From: Arthrobacter ruber
GTDB taxonomy: Bacteria; Actinomycetota; Actinomycetes; Actinomycetales; Micrococcaceae
DNA length: 64,000 nt
Reading direction: 5' to 3'
Assembly (NCBI RefSeq): GCF_002954225.1
Contig: NZ_PPTH01000014.1
Location: 274,812-338,811 of the forward strand
Translations under genes and position numbers: made by a program
In this document: positions 19,892 through 28,611 of the stretch, piece by piece
How positions within the stretch are numbered: position 1 is the first letter of the stretch
How the letters are laid out: every line of letters begins with the position of its first letter
The notes under the pieces: generated by a model
Database searches by the model: none
What the model saw: only the letters and a program-made list of their open reading frames with translations
What the model was told of the DNA's origin: nothing

Positions 19892-20164
19892 TTAACGTCG
19901 GCGTCGCTGAACGGCCTGCCGGCCGAGCTCTGCCACGGCTGCCGCCGCGACGACGAACGAGAGCGCGATGACGGCCAGCATCACGTACAGGAACACCAGG
20001 GTGGTCATGGGTGACGAGGCCGAATGCAGGATACGCAGCCCGCCCAGCAGCCCGACGGCCCAGAAGACTCCCACGCCCAGGAGCGCGTAGGCCGCGCGAC
20101 GGTGCCCGCGGTCGAAGCCCATGCTCCGGGCGCATTGTGCGAGCAGACCCTGCCATTGATTCAT
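19892..20164 (-). CDS. Small membrane protein (two TM helices)
   Basis: A 90-aa protein with two hydrophobic helices (about 27-45 and 53-78), a short charged N-terminus and an Arg-rich C-terminus (QAVQRRRR), suggesting both ends are cytoplasmic. I do not recognise a family beyond this topology. It is followed directly by the 34-bp repeat. Confidence 0.65.
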   Translation of the reverse strand: MNQWQGLLAQCARSMGFDRGHRRAAYALLGVGVFWAVGLLGGLRILHSASSPMTTLVFLYVMLAVIALSFVVAAAAVAELGRQAVQRRRR

Positions 20165-20267
20165 GCCTCAACTATCGCTGGGCCATCGGGAAGCTCTGCC
20201 CGTCCCCGGTATCGTGTTCGTCACATTGACAGCGGCCCCCAAGTGGTGCAGGAGGGGCCATAGGGGC

Positions 20268-21200
20268 TCATGGTGCAGGAGGGGTGCTGTCTCCTCGGCG
20301 CCGCGGGACGTGCCGCAACCCGGGCAGGATCCGCCATCCTCCCGTGACGCCCGTGGCGTCCCGCTCGGGCTGGAACACGTTGCCCGGACTGTCCTGCACC
20401 GACCCGCGCTTCAGAGCGATGATCGGGTACACGCGCGCGATGACAGACTCGTAGACGGCGGGGGCGAGCGCCCGCGCGTGGACGAACAGCGACTGGATGC
20501 GACCGACCTGCGTCAGCCTGCGGGGACGGCGGGAGACGCGGACGATGGCGCGGGCCACCCGGACGGGATCCGTGACCGGGGGCGGCGGACGCACGGGCCT
20601 GCCCGTGTAGTTCGCGGCGTGCTGGTGGATCGGGGTGTCGATGGTCGCCGGGAGGACCGCGCAGACGTGAATTCCCGGCGCCCCGCGCAACTCCATGCGC
20701 AGCACCTCGAGGAAGCCGAGGAGCCCGAACTTGCTCGTGATGTAAGGGCTCACCAGGGGCGAGGTGATCCGTGAGTAGACGGACGCCACGGACACCAGGA
20801 CACCCCTGTCCTGGCGCCGGAAGACCCGCAGCGCAGCACGTGCACCGTAGACCTGACCGAGCAGGTTCACCTCGACGAGCCGGTCGAAGACCTCCGACGG
20901 CGTCTGCTCGAAGGTCCCGAAGCTGTAGAGCGAGGCGTTGCCGACCCACACGTCGATGCCGCCGAATCGCTGCACCGCGGCATCGGCCAGACCCTCGACG
21001 TCGGCTTCCGAGGAGACGTCCGTGGGCACGGTGATGGCCTGCGCTCCCCGGTCCCGGCACTCCACCGCGACGACCTCGAGCGTGTCCGCGTCCCGCCCGG
21101 CGAGGACGAGCCGGGCGCCGTCGTCGGCGAACAGGCGAGCCGTCGCCCGTCCGATGCCGCTCGACGCTCCCGTGATCACCACGATCACCGCTTCGTCCAT
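20268..21200 (-). CDS. Short-chain dehydrogenase/reductase
   Basis: A 310-aa SDR. NAD(P)-binding TGASSGIGRATA is near residue 10, NAS (VGNASLYS) near 88, catalytic Ser in VSVASVYSRI, and YxxxK as YITSKFG near 153. The C-terminal 100 residues extend the classical fold, as in a membrane-associated SDR branch. The ATG at 21200 has GGGAGGT seven bases before it; the longer in-frame start lacks a ribosome-binding site. The substrate is unknown. Confidence 0.9.
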   Translation of the reverse strand: MDEAVIVVITGASSGIGRATARLFADDGARLVLAGRDADTLEVVAVECRDRGAQAITVPTDVSSEADVEGLADAAVQRFGGIDVWVGNASLYSFGTFEQTPSEVFDRLVEVNLLGQVYGARAALRVFRRQDRGVLVSVASVYSRITSPLVSPYITSKFGLLGFLEVLRMELRGAPGIHVCAVLPATIDTPIHQHAANYTGRPVRPPPPVTDPVRVARAIVRVSRRPRRLTQVGRIQSLFVHARALAPAVYESVIARVYPIIALKRGSVQDSPGNVFQPERDATGVTGGWRILPGLRHVPRRRGDSTPPAP

Positions 21201-21362
21201 CCGCCTACCTCCCGCTCTGCCGGACCGTGTACTCCTCCGCGTCACCTTTCGAGTCTTCGGGGCCGACCGCGAATTGTCACGCACTTCCACATGCGCGATG
21301 CGCCCTGCGAACGTGTGAAGGGAGCCCTCGTGGAGGACCCCCTTCACGGGTGCCGGCACCTG

Positions 21363-21737
21363 TCAGCGGCGCCGATCCTGATCGTTGGTGACGTCCGGGT
21401 CCAGCGAATCGGCCTCCTGATGGTGGTGCGTCACCTTCTCGCGCAGTCCCTGGGCGTCGGCCTGCCGCTGCTCGGCCTGCTGCCGCAGCCGCTCTGCCTC
21501 CACCTCGGCCCTCTGCGCCTCGGCCTCCGCCATGGAGGCTTTGGCTTCGCGTTCCCGCGCCTCGAGCTCCGTGGCTCTCGCCTGCTCCCGCATCTCCGCG
21601 GCCCGCTGCCGGTCCTTCTCCTCCTGGTGCTTGCGCTGCGCCGCCCCCCGCTTGCGCGCCAGGACCGCGATCACGGCGACGATGGCGAGCAGGACGACGA
21701 TCCCGACGATGATCCATACCACTTGGCCTGTATCCAC
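21363..21737 (-). CDS. Single-pass membrane protein with coiled-coil tail
   Basis: A 124-aa protein with one N-terminal transmembrane helix (about 6-27) followed by a long charged Gln/Glu/Arg/Ala helix (30-105) with coiled-coil character and a polar end. The GTG at 21737 has AGGGAG six bases upstream; another GTG five codons earlier is possible. No catalytic motif is visible. Confidence 0.65.
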   Translation of the reverse strand: MDTGQVVWIIVGIVVLLAIVAVIAVLARKRGAAQRKHQEEKDRQRAAEMREQARATELEAREREAKASMAEAEAQRAEVEAERLRQQAEQRQADAQGLREKVTHHHQEADSLDPDVTNDQDRRR

Positions 21738-21785
21738 TGCTTGCTCCCTCACTCGTCGACGGCGGCGGGGCGCCGCCGGAACCCG

Positions 21786-21977
21786 CTAGCCTCCGAAGCC
21801 ACCCAGTCCGGGGATCTTGCCCAGCAGGTCCTTGGGGTTGATGCCGAACTTGGCGAGGAGGTCCGAGTGCTGCTCCGGGTCCACCTGGTCCGGGAGCTCG
21901 GACTGTGCCTGATCCGCGTGATCCTGCTTGCCCTGGCTCTTCAGCAGCTCGATGATCTGCGACTTGTCAATCTGCAT
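21786..21977 (-). CDS. Small protein of unknown function (63 aa)
   Basis: A 63-aa soluble protein starting MQIDKSQIIELLKSQGKQD, with a helical Gln/Asp-rich middle and a C-terminus KDLLGKIPGLGGFGG. The ATG at 21977 has AGGAGCAGGAA just before it; the upstream in-frame extension reads as shadow. It lies 48 bases upstream of the coiled-coil membrane gene on the same strand, so they may be co-transcribed. Confidence 0.65.
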   Translation of the reverse strand: MQIDKSQIIELLKSQGKQDHADQAQSELPDQVDPEQHSDLLAKFGINPKDLLGKIPGLGGFGG

Positions 21978-22095
21978 TTCCTGCTCCTCGTCGTACCGGT
22001 TCCCATTAGTAAGCGTGCTGAGGAAGAGCATGGCACAGGCCCTTCCACTTGTCACGGGCACCCGGACACGCCCGACACGCCGGAGAATGGACGGC

Positions 22096-22599
22096 ATGGC
22101 CCTCACCCTGACGCTCCTCGCCGACACCCATCTGCCCCGGCGTGCGAAGGAGCTGCCCGACGAGGTGTGGGGCGCGGTGGAGTCCTCGGATGCCGTCGTA
22201 CACGCCGGCGACTGGACGGAGCTGCCATTGTTGGAGGACCTGGAGTCCCGCGCGAACCGCCTGATCGCCTGCTACGGCAACAATGACGGCGCCGGGCTCA
22301 GGGCCCGCCTGCCGCTGATCGCTCGGGCGGAGCTCGAGGGCGTGCGGCTCGCCGTCGTGCACGAGACCGGGCAGAAGCAGGGCCGTGAGGCGCGCATGGC
22401 CGCGCTGTACCCCGACACCGACGTCCTGGTCTTCGGGCACAGCCACATCCCGTGGGACACCCGCGCGGACACCGGGCTGCGGCTCCTGAATCCGGGCTCC
22501 CCCACCGACCGCCGTCGCCAGCCCTACTGCACCTACATGACCGCGGTGGTCACGGCGGGCCGGCTCGACGTCGTCACGCACCGGCTTCCCCCGCGGTAG
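22096..22599 (+). CDS. Metallophosphoesterase, YfcE/MJ0936 type
   Basis: A 167-aa calcineurin-like phosphoesterase. Metal ligands are visible in order: ADTHLP, HAGDW, GNND, the VVHETG strand and GHSHIPWD, ending LNPGSPTDRRR as in YfcE-like phosphodiesterases. The substrate is unknown. The ATG at 22096 has GGAG ten bases before it; an ATG three codons earlier would have no room for that site. Confidence 0.9.
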   Translation: MALTLTLLADTHLPRRAKELPDEVWGAVESSDAVVHAGDWTELPLLEDLESRANRLIACYGNNDGAGLRARLPLIARAELEGVRLAVVHETGQKQGREARMAALYPDTDVLVFGHSHIPWDTRADTGLRLLNPGSPTDRRRQPYCTYMTAVVTAGRLDVVTHRLPPR

Positions 22600-22693
22600 C
22601 CCGCACCGCGCCGCGCGTCCAGTGCCTGCGCACGACGACGGAACATGCCATGCATCTGTTCGCCCGGTCAACGATGTGGCTAGGCTTTCCAGG

Positions 22694-24019
22694 GTGAACA
22701 CCGCGACGACCGCCACGGCCGCATCCGGCAGACGCTCCAGCATCAAGTGGATCCTGATGCTCGGCGCCCTCGCCGCCCTGCCCGCCATCACCACCGATAT
22801 GTACCTGCCCTCCCTCCCGGCGGTCGCGCAGGACCTCGAGGCGACGCAGGCGGCGGCGCAGTTCACGATGTCCGGCATGCTCATCGGAGCCGGGGTCGGC
22901 CAGCTCGTCATCGGGCCCTTCTCGGACCGGTTCGGGCGGCGCCTGCCGCTCCTCATCGGCATCTCCCTGCACGTGGTGACCTCGATCCTCTGCTCGGTCA
23001 CACCCGACATCGCGTCGCTGATCGGGCTGCGGGTCTGCCAGGGCTTCTTCAATGCTGCCGCGTCGGTGGTGGCCATCGCCGTCATCCGCGACCGCTTCGT
23101 CGGTTCGGACGCCGCCCGGCTGCTGTCGCGCCTGATGCTCGTGATCGGCGTGGCGCCGCTGTTCGCGCCCACCATCGGACAGGCCATCGCCGGCGCATGG
23201 CAGTGGCGTGCGGTGTTCTACGCGCTCGCGCTCATCGGGCTGGCCCTCGTCCTCATCGTGTGGCGCTTTATGCCGGAGTCGCTCCCCCGTGAGCAGCGGC
23301 GCTCGGGCGCCCCGCGGCAGGTCGCCGGAGGCTACCTCGCACTGCTGCGCGACAGGCACTTCATGGCACTGGCGGTGATACCGGGCCTCGGCCTCGCCGT
23401 GATCATGAGCTACGTCGTGGGCTCGCCCTTCGTGTTCCAGGACGAGTACGGCCTCAGCCAGGGCCAGTTCGCCGCCGTCTTCGCGGTCAACGGCGCCGCG
23501 ATCGTCGGGTCCGCACAGCTCAACGCCGCCCTGGTACGCCGTGCGGCGCCCATCCGGGTGCTCCGGGTCGCGGTGATCGTGCAGCTCGTGTGCGCACTCG
23601 TGCTCCTCGGAATCGTGCTCACCGGTTTCGGGGGCATCGTCGGACTCGTCGCGGGCCTGTGGCTCGTCCTCGGGACGCAGGGGATGATCCCTGCCAACGC
23701 CTCCGTGCTCGCCCTGCACAACTACGGCCACATGGCAGGTACGGCCGCGGCCGTCATCGGCGCCCTGCAGTCGGGCGTGGCGGGGGTGGTGAGTCCGTTC
23801 GTGGGCCTCCTCGGTGGGGACTCGCTGGCGATGGTGTGCGTGATGCTCACCGTCGTCGTCCTCACGCTCGTGGTCCTGGCAGCAGGCACGCCCGCCTACC
23901 GGAAGGGCGGGTGGCGCGAACGGGACGGCATGGATCCGGGGCCGACGGCGACGGCGTCGGAGACCGAGGAACGCGAGGCGGAGCAGGTGGAGGTTCAGGG
24001 GCCCGACCAGCGGAGTTGA
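22694..24019 (+). CDS. MFS drug exporter, Bcr/CflA type
   Basis: A 441-aa major facilitator with twelve predicted membrane helices. The opening ALAALPAITTDMYLPSLPAV and the loop motif GPFSDRFGRRLPLL match Bcr/CflA drug-resistance exporters, which pump small hydrophobic compounds by proton antiport. The charged C-terminal tail (about 400-441) is cytoplasmic. GTG at 22694 is the most likely start, without a strong ribosome-binding site. Specificity cannot be inferred. Confidence 0.9.
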   Translation: MNTATTATAASGRRSSIKWILMLGALAALPAITTDMYLPSLPAVAQDLEATQAAAQFTMSGMLIGAGVGQLVIGPFSDRFGRRLPLLIGISLHVVTSILCSVTPDIASLIGLRVCQGFFNAAASVVAIAVIRDRFVGSDAARLLSRLMLVIGVAPLFAPTIGQAIAGAWQWRAVFYALALIGLALVLIVWRFMPESLPREQRRSGAPRQVAGGYLALLRDRHFMALAVIPGLGLAVIMSYVVGSPFVFQDEYGLSQGQFAAVFAVNGAAIVGSAQLNAALVRRAAPIRVLRVAVIVQLVCALVLLGIVLTGFGGIVGLVAGLWLVLGTQGMIPANASVLALHNYGHMAGTAAAVIGALQSGVAGVVSPFVGLLGGDSLAMVCVMLTVVVLTLVVLAAGTPAYRKGGWRERDGMDPGPTATASETEEREAEQVEVQGPDQRS

Positions 24020-24044
24020 GACCGCCGGTGCCCTGACAGGGACC

Positions 24045-24956
24045 TCACGGGACGATCCCGATGTTCCCCCTGGCATGGTGGAGGACCGCGTGGACGGTGG
24101 AGCCGAGGCGGGCCCCCGCGGCGTCGGCCCCCCGGGCTCCGAGGATGACGCTGCACGCGGTCGCGGTCCACTGCACGATCTCCCCGGCAGCCGAGTGTCC
24201 TGCGGCTGAATCCTCCGTCACGGACAGCTCTCCGATCCCGGCCAACAGGGCGGCAGCCCGTTCCAGAACAGGATCCCGGCCCTCCAACGGCGCATCGGCC
24301 GCCTTGCGCCGGCGCTGGACGCGTACATGGAGCAACTCCAGGCGCTTGTGCAGTGTCCGTGCGAGATCGGCGGCCGTCGCCGTGGCCCTGTCGCTCGCGG
24401 GGGACCCGTCGACGGCGGCGATGACGGTGTCGCAGATCGGTCGTGCTTCCCGGACCACCATGACGGGGCACGATGCGCTCGAGGCGAGTCGGAGGCTGAC
24501 CGATCCGATCAGGAGTTCGCCGAAGCCGCCCAGTCCCCTGGTGCCGGTCACCAGGAGCGAGGCTTCCGCGGAGAGTCGGGTCAGGGCCTCGGAGGGGAAC
24601 CCGACGACCAGGCGTGAGCTGACGAGCAGTTCCGGTTCGGCCCGTCCGGCGAGGTCCTGCCCCTCGGCGAGGAGCTTCTCTGCTTCCCTGCGCAGACCGC
24701 TGTCCTGGACGCCCGCTGCCGGTCCCAGATCATGGGTGAAGAACGGCCACGGCCAGCAGTGGACGACGACGAGGGGAAGCTGCGCGCCGCCCGCGTATCG
24801 GGAGGCCCAGAGGACGGCGCGCTTCGCGCCGTCGGACCCGTCGTAGCCGACGAGGACGGGCCTGCGCGGAGCGGTCCCCGCGATGCCGTCGGTCATCGCG
24901 CTGCTCCGCCCGGCTGGACGGTCGGGGGTTCCAGGGGTCGGAGTGCTGACGTTCAT
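24045..24956 (-). CDS. Universal stress protein, two UspA domains
   Basis: A 303-aa tandem universal stress protein. Domain 1 (about 30-175) has VLVGYDGSDGAKRAV and the ATP-binding loop GTRGLGGFGELLIGS; domain 2 (about 180-300) has VIAAVDGSPASDRA and GARGADAAGARLGST. Such proteins bind ATP and act in stress or dormancy survival. The ATG at 24956 has GGGAG about 9 bases upstream. Confidence 0.9.
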   Translation of the reverse strand: MNVSTPTPGTPDRPAGRSSAMTDGIAGTAPRRPVLVGYDGSDGAKRAVLWASRYAGGAQLPLVVVHCWPWPFFTHDLGPAAGVQDSGLRREAEKLLAEGQDLAGRAEPELLVSSRLVVGFPSEALTRLSAEASLLVTGTRGLGGFGELLIGSVSLRLASSASCPVMVVREARPICDTVIAAVDGSPASDRATATAADLARTLHKRLELLHVRVQRRRKAADAPLEGRDPVLERAAALLAGIGELSVTEDSAAGHSAAGEIVQWTATACSVILGARGADAAGARLGSTVHAVLHHARGNIGIVP

Positions 24957-25088
24957 GACAGTTGCTCCCGGGTCTCGGATGGCGTCCTCCCTCCATGGTG
25001 GCCGGTCCGCTCGTCCGGCGATAGGGCCGAACGGCCCGTAGGGCAGCAGCACCGCGTACCACCCGGACGGGGATGGGCTCCCTGACGC

Positions 25089-26612
25089 TCATCCGCCCGT
25101 CGCGCGCCGTCCGTGCGGTTCCGCGGACGCAGCCCGCCGTAGTCCGGCGATGGCCCGGTCCGCGCTTTCGCGCCGCCGTCGGCTGCTGTAGTACAGCGCC
25201 GTCAGCACCACCCCGAGCAGGAGTGCGCCCACCCCCACCACGAACGTGCCGCCGATTCCTGCGACCACCGTCGCCCCGTATGCGGGATCGAACATCGAGG
25301 CCGCGGACCCGACGAACGCCGCGGTCATCAGGAGCGCCCCGATCAGTGGCAGGACACCCCGGAGGACGAGGTGGCGGGCACTCGAGCGCAGCGTGTGCCG
25401 GAAGTACCAGACGCATGCGAAGCCCGTGAGCCCGTAGTAGAACGCGATGAACAGGCCGAGCGAGGCGATCGAATCGGCCAGGACGTCGTCACTGACGAGC
25501 GTCAGGACCACGTAGTAGGCCGCCGCCGTCGCGCCCAGCAGGACCGTCGAGAAGGTCGGTGTCATGTAGGTCGCATGCACGGTCGCGAAGCGGCGCGGGA
25601 GCGCGCCGTGGACGGCCATGGCGAGCGTCCCGCGGGCGGTGGGCAGGATCGTCGTCTGCGTCGCGGCGATGGCGGAGACCAGCACGGCCAGCACGGCCAC
25701 CCACGCCCACGGCCCGAGAGCAGCGTCACTGATGGCGTAGAAGACGTCGCCGGCGTTGGCCTCGTTGCCAAGGCCGATCCCCTCGCTGCCGACACCCGCG
25801 AAGAGGATCGCCAGGGTGCTCACCCCGGTGTAGGTGATGACGAGGATCACCGACGAGATGATGGCCGCCCTGCCCGGCGTGGTCCGGGGACGGCGTGTCT
25901 CCTCGTTCAGTGCCAGGCACGTGTCCCAGCCCCAGTAGGCGAACAGGGCGATCAGGGCTCCCTGGACGGCGGCCTCGGGGCCGCCCAGCGCGAGCGGGTT
26001 GAACCAGTCCGCGCTGAAGGAAGCGGCGCCGACGGCGTCGCCGGTTCCCAGGCGCCAGACCAGGAAGGCCACCACCACGGCGAGTGCCGCGTACTGGACG
26101 ATGATGGTGACCCGCTGCATCTTCTCGCCGAGGTCGATGCCGCGATAGTTGGTCCAGGTCATGGCGGCGATGAAGGCCACCCCGGTCGCCGTCACCAGGA
26201 GGGTGTTCGAGGCGAGATCCTCGGCCACCAGCAGCCACAGGTAGGTCCCGGCGACCTGGGCGAGGTTCGCGAGGACCACGACCCCCGAGAGTGCCAGGCC
26301 CCATCCGCCCAGCCAGCCGGTGAAGCGGCCGAAGGCCGCGGACGCCCAGGTGAAGGTGGTCCCGCAGTCGGGCAGCGCGCTGTTCAGTTCGCGGTAGGCG
26401 ACGGCGATGAACAGCATCGGGACGAACGCGAGCAGGAAGGCCGCCGGCGCGTGCACGCCCACCGCGAGGACCACGAAGCCGAGCGCCGCAGCCAGGGAGT
26501 AGACAGGCGCCGTGGAGGACAAGCCGATCGAGACGCTGCCGGCGAGGCCCATGTCGTCGCGGGAGAGACCCTTGTCCCGGACGAGCGGTGAGGGCTGCGC
26601 GTCCGCGGTCAC
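25089..26612 (-). CDS. APC-family amino acid permease
   Basis: A 507-aa permease with about twelve transmembrane helices. The N-terminal helix has SIGLSSTAPVYSLAAALG and the family signature lies around PDCGTTFTWASAAFG, where helix 1/3 residues bind substrate in APC transporters. Transport of an amino acid or amine is inferred. GTG at 26612 overlaps the stop of the ATP-grasp gene by 4 bases (GTGA), so they are translationally coupled and likely share a pathway. Confidence 0.9.
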   Translation of the reverse strand: MTADAQPSPLVRDKGLSRDDMGLAGSVSIGLSSTAPVYSLAAALGFVVLAVGVHAPAAFLLAFVPMLFIAVAYRELNSALPDCGTTFTWASAAFGRFTGWLGGWGLALSGVVVLANLAQVAGTYLWLLVAEDLASNTLLVTATGVAFIAAMTWTNYRGIDLGEKMQRVTIIVQYAALAVVVAFLVWRLGTGDAVGAASFSADWFNPLALGGPEAAVQGALIALFAYWGWDTCLALNEETRRPRTTPGRAAIISSVILVITYTGVSTLAILFAGVGSEGIGLGNEANAGDVFYAISDAALGPWAWVAVLAVLVSAIAATQTTILPTARGTLAMAVHGALPRRFATVHATYMTPTFSTVLLGATAAAYYVVLTLVSDDVLADSIASLGLFIAFYYGLTGFACVWYFRHTLRSSARHLVLRGVLPLIGALLMTAAFVGSAASMFDPAYGATVVAGIGGTFVVGVGALLLGVVLTALYYSSRRRRESADRAIAGLRRAASAEPHGRRATGG

Positions 26613-27790
26613 GGTGCCGCCTCGACGGGGGCCGGGGCGTTGATGACGTTGGGGACGAACCGGCAGAAGTAGTCGGTGATGTAGCCGTCCGACTCGCGGA
26701 TACCCACGCCCACGCTCTCGCCGTCGACCACCCAGGCTCCGACGACGGGGTGGTTGCCGTCCATGGACGGCAACGGATGCCACGCCTGGTAGCACCAGCC
26801 TTCCGCTCCGTAGTCACCCGGCTGTTCGATCTCGACGCCGTGGGCGTGGACGCGGATGTTATCGCCCTCGCGCCCGTGCAGCGGCTTCGCGACCCACTCG
26901 GACAGTTCCCGCGGTGAATCGAGGTAGGCGGGCAGCAGGTTCGGGTGGTTCGGGTACAGGTGCCAGAGGGCGGCCAGGAGCGCCTTGTTCGACAGGAACA
27001 TCTTCCAGGCGGGCTCGATCCACCGGGTCATCACGGGCCAGTCGAGGATCTTCTGCCCGAACTCCTCCTTCATCATCAGCTCCCACGGGTAGAGCTTGAA
27101 GATGGTGCTGATGGCCTTGTTGTCGAGGTCCACGAAGCGGTGCTGACGGGCGTCCCAGCCGATGTCGCCCATGTTGATGCCGACGGTCTCCCAGCCGGCC
27201 TGCGAGGCGACGTCGCGCATGTAGGCGGCCGTCATCCAGTCCTCGCCGGATGATTCGGCCTCAGTGTGGGCGACATGCAGCCGGGGACCTTCGAGACCGC
27301 CTCGCTGCTTGTCCCATGCCGCGACGAGGGCCTCGTGGATGCCGTTCCACTGGTCGTTCTCGGGCTTGACGTCCTGCAGCCAGTACCACTGGGCGATGGA
27401 CGCCTCGATGAGGCCCGTCGGGGTGTCTGCGTTGTACTCGAGCATCTTCGGCGGGTTCACGCCGTCGTAGGCGAAGTCGAAGCGGCCGTAGACGGCGGGC
27501 TCGCTGCGGGCCAGGGACCCGGCGGCGAGCTTCATGGCCGCGGCGCTGATGCCGATGGTGCCCATGGCGCCCGTGGCGAGGTAGCGGGCCGCCTCGATCG
27601 ACATGCGGTGCAGCTCCTCGGTGACCGCCTCGAGCGTCTCGACCTCGCTCATCTCGAACTCGTAGTAGGCGTCCTCGTGCCAGTACTCGATGGCCCCGCC
27701 GTCGGGCTTGATGGTCGTGGAGTAGATCAGGCCCACGCTCTCGATCTTCTCCCGCCAGTCGGGCCGGCGGGTCGATGTCCGTCGCCTCAT
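26609..27790 (-). CDS. Glutathionylspermidine synthase-like ATP-grasp ligase (YgiC/YjfC type)
   Basis: A 393-aa ATP-grasp amide ligase related to the C-terminal synthetase domain of glutathionylspermidine synthase. Recognisable stretches are EDAYYEFEMSEVETLEA, PPKMLEYNADTPTGLIEAS, DLDNKAISTIFKLYPWE and the C-terminal VVGAWVVDGESVGVGIRE. The E. coli homologues YgiC and YjfC pair with DUF1190 proteins, as here. The substrate is not established for this branch. The start lies one base after the upstream lipoprotein stop. Confidence 0.88.
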   Translation of the reverse strand: MRRRTSTRRPDWREKIESVGLIYSTTIKPDGGAIEYWHEDAYYEFEMSEVETLEAVTEELHRMSIEAARYLATGAMGTIGISAAAMKLAAGSLARSEPAVYGRFDFAYDGVNPPKMLEYNADTPTGLIEASIAQWYWLQDVKPENDQWNGIHEALVAAWDKQRGGLEGPRLHVAHTEAESSGEDWMTAAYMRDVASQAGWETVGINMGDIGWDARQHRFVDLDNKAISTIFKLYPWELMMKEEFGQKILDWPVMTRWIEPAWKMFLSNKALLAALWHLYPNHPNLLPAYLDSPRELSEWVAKPLHGREGDNIRVHAHGVEIEQPGDYGAEGWCYQAWHPLPSMDGNHPVVGAWVVDGESVGVGIRESDGYITDYFCRFVPNVINAPAPVEAAP

Positions 27791-27791
27791 G

Positions 27792-28226
27792 TCAGCCACC
27801 CGTCCCGCTGTTGCTGCCGCCGAAGCCGCCCCGCGACACCGACGACGCCCCGTCCGGTGCGACTCCCGACCTGGAGGTGGCACCGGACGGGACGGACGTC
27901 GTGCCGCCGGAGAGCCCGGACCCGACGGCGGGGATGCTGCGCCTGCCCGATCCCATCGCCAGGAAGTACCAGCCGTACAGCCCCGAGGACACGCCCTGGT
28001 CGCTGCAGCGGTCATCCTCGGCCCGCTCCTGCGTGGTCCGGTCCTGGCACACCTTGGCGTAGTCGGCGTCGATCACCTCCCCGTCGGGTGAGCACCCGGT
28101 CAGCAGCGCACTCGCGAGGAGGGCCGTCACGCCGATGGCCACTCCGGAACTGCGGCGCAGGTGGGCGGTCCGGCCCCGTGCAGGGACGGGCCCATCGGGT
28201 GCTGCGGCGCGAAACTGGGGATCCAT
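27792..28226 (-). CDS. Lipoprotein, YgiB/DUF1190-like partner of the ATP-grasp ligase
   Basis: A 144-aa secreted lipoprotein: positively charged N-terminus, hydrophobic helix (about 29-43) and lipobox LLTGC with the lipidated Cys near residue 45. Mature protein has a Cys pair region (VCQDRTTQERAEDDRC), then a Gly/Ser-rich part ending SRGGFGGSNSGTGG, which resembles the RGGFG end of E. coli YgiB. YgiB-YgiC pairs are conserved in proteobacteria, supporting the assignment. GAAAGG precedes the ATG. It opens a three-gene operon. Confidence 0.75.
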   Translation of the reverse strand: MDPQFRAAAPDGPVPARGRTAHLRRSSGVAIGVTALLASALLTGCSPDGEVIDADYAKVCQDRTTQERAEDDRCSDQGVSSGLYGWYFLAMGSGRRSIPAVGSGLSGGTTSVPSGATSRSGVAPDGASSVSRGGFGGSNSGTGG

Positions 28227-28286
28227 GTCTACCTTTCTGGCCGAACCGGTGCCCCGGCCGGCGCGGAGCGGTCCGGGGAGGACGGC

Positions 28287-28403
28287 GTGAAGCCAGTTTC
28301 CCATGCAGCCGACGAACTGCGCCGCGGACTGCGCGAGGTGAAGGATCAGCTGAGGACACCGATAGAGGGATCTGCTTCCCGACCCTCCTGGCAGGAGCAA
28401 TGA
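28287..28403 (+). CDS. Tiny ORF 1 of an ATGA-coupled chain (38 aa)
   Basis: GTG start with GGGGAGG five bases upstream. The product (VKPVSHAADELRRGLREVKD...) reads as a charged amphipathic helix. The stop overlaps the next ATG by 4 bases (ATGA). It is short and unconfirmed. Confidence 0.35.
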   Translation: MKPVSHAADELRRGLREVKDQLRTPIEGSASRPSWQEQ

Positions 28404-28501
28404 TGGGGATCCGGGTCTGGTCACGCCGACACGGCACGCATAGGATGTGGATCCCGGCTGTCGAAGCCCTGAGGGAGTCCTGCGAGGAGGTGGAGTCATG
28501 A
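28400..28501 (+). CDS. Tiny ORF 2 of an ATGA-coupled chain (33 aa)
   Basis: Starts ATGATG, overlapping the stop of ORF 1 by 4 bases, with CAGGAG just before it. The product starts MMGIRVWSRRHGTHRMW and is basic at the front and acidic at the end. Its stop overlaps the next ATG by 4 bases. No family recognised. Confidence 0.3.
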   Translation: MMGIRVWSRRHGTHRMWIPAVEALRESCEEVES

Positions 28502-28572
28502 CGAAGGTCCTTGTCGTTGCGCTGTGCGCCGCCATCCCCATGAACCCCGCCTCCCCTGCATCCGCGCACTAG
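28498..28572 (+). CDS. Tiny ORF 3, possible leader peptide (24 aa)
   Basis: ATG with a strong AGGAGG ribosome-binding site and a 4-base overlap with ORF 2. The product (MTKVLVVALCAAIPM...) is hydrophobic like a short signal or leader peptide. The stop is 8 bases before a palindrome that abuts the rsgA ribosome-binding site. Confidence 0.3.
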   Translation: MTKVLVVALCAAIPMNPASPASAH

Positions 28573-28579
28573 CCGCGCC

Positions 28580-28601
28580 CTGCGGGGAGGCCTCCCCGCA
28601 G
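28580..28601 (+). promoter_or_regulatory. Palindrome abutting the rsgA ribosome-binding site
   Basis: A perfect 22-base palindrome with half-site CTGCGGGGAGG, directly before GAGGAAC, the likely ribosome-binding site of rsgA. As RNA it would form a hairpin that could terminate transcription or block translation. Confidence 0.5.
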
Positions 28602-28611
28602 AGGAACACCG

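Noticed and set aside
25371..26591. 406-aa plus-strand ORF opposite the permease
   Set aside because: Charged, repetitive text typical of antisense to membrane-protein codons.
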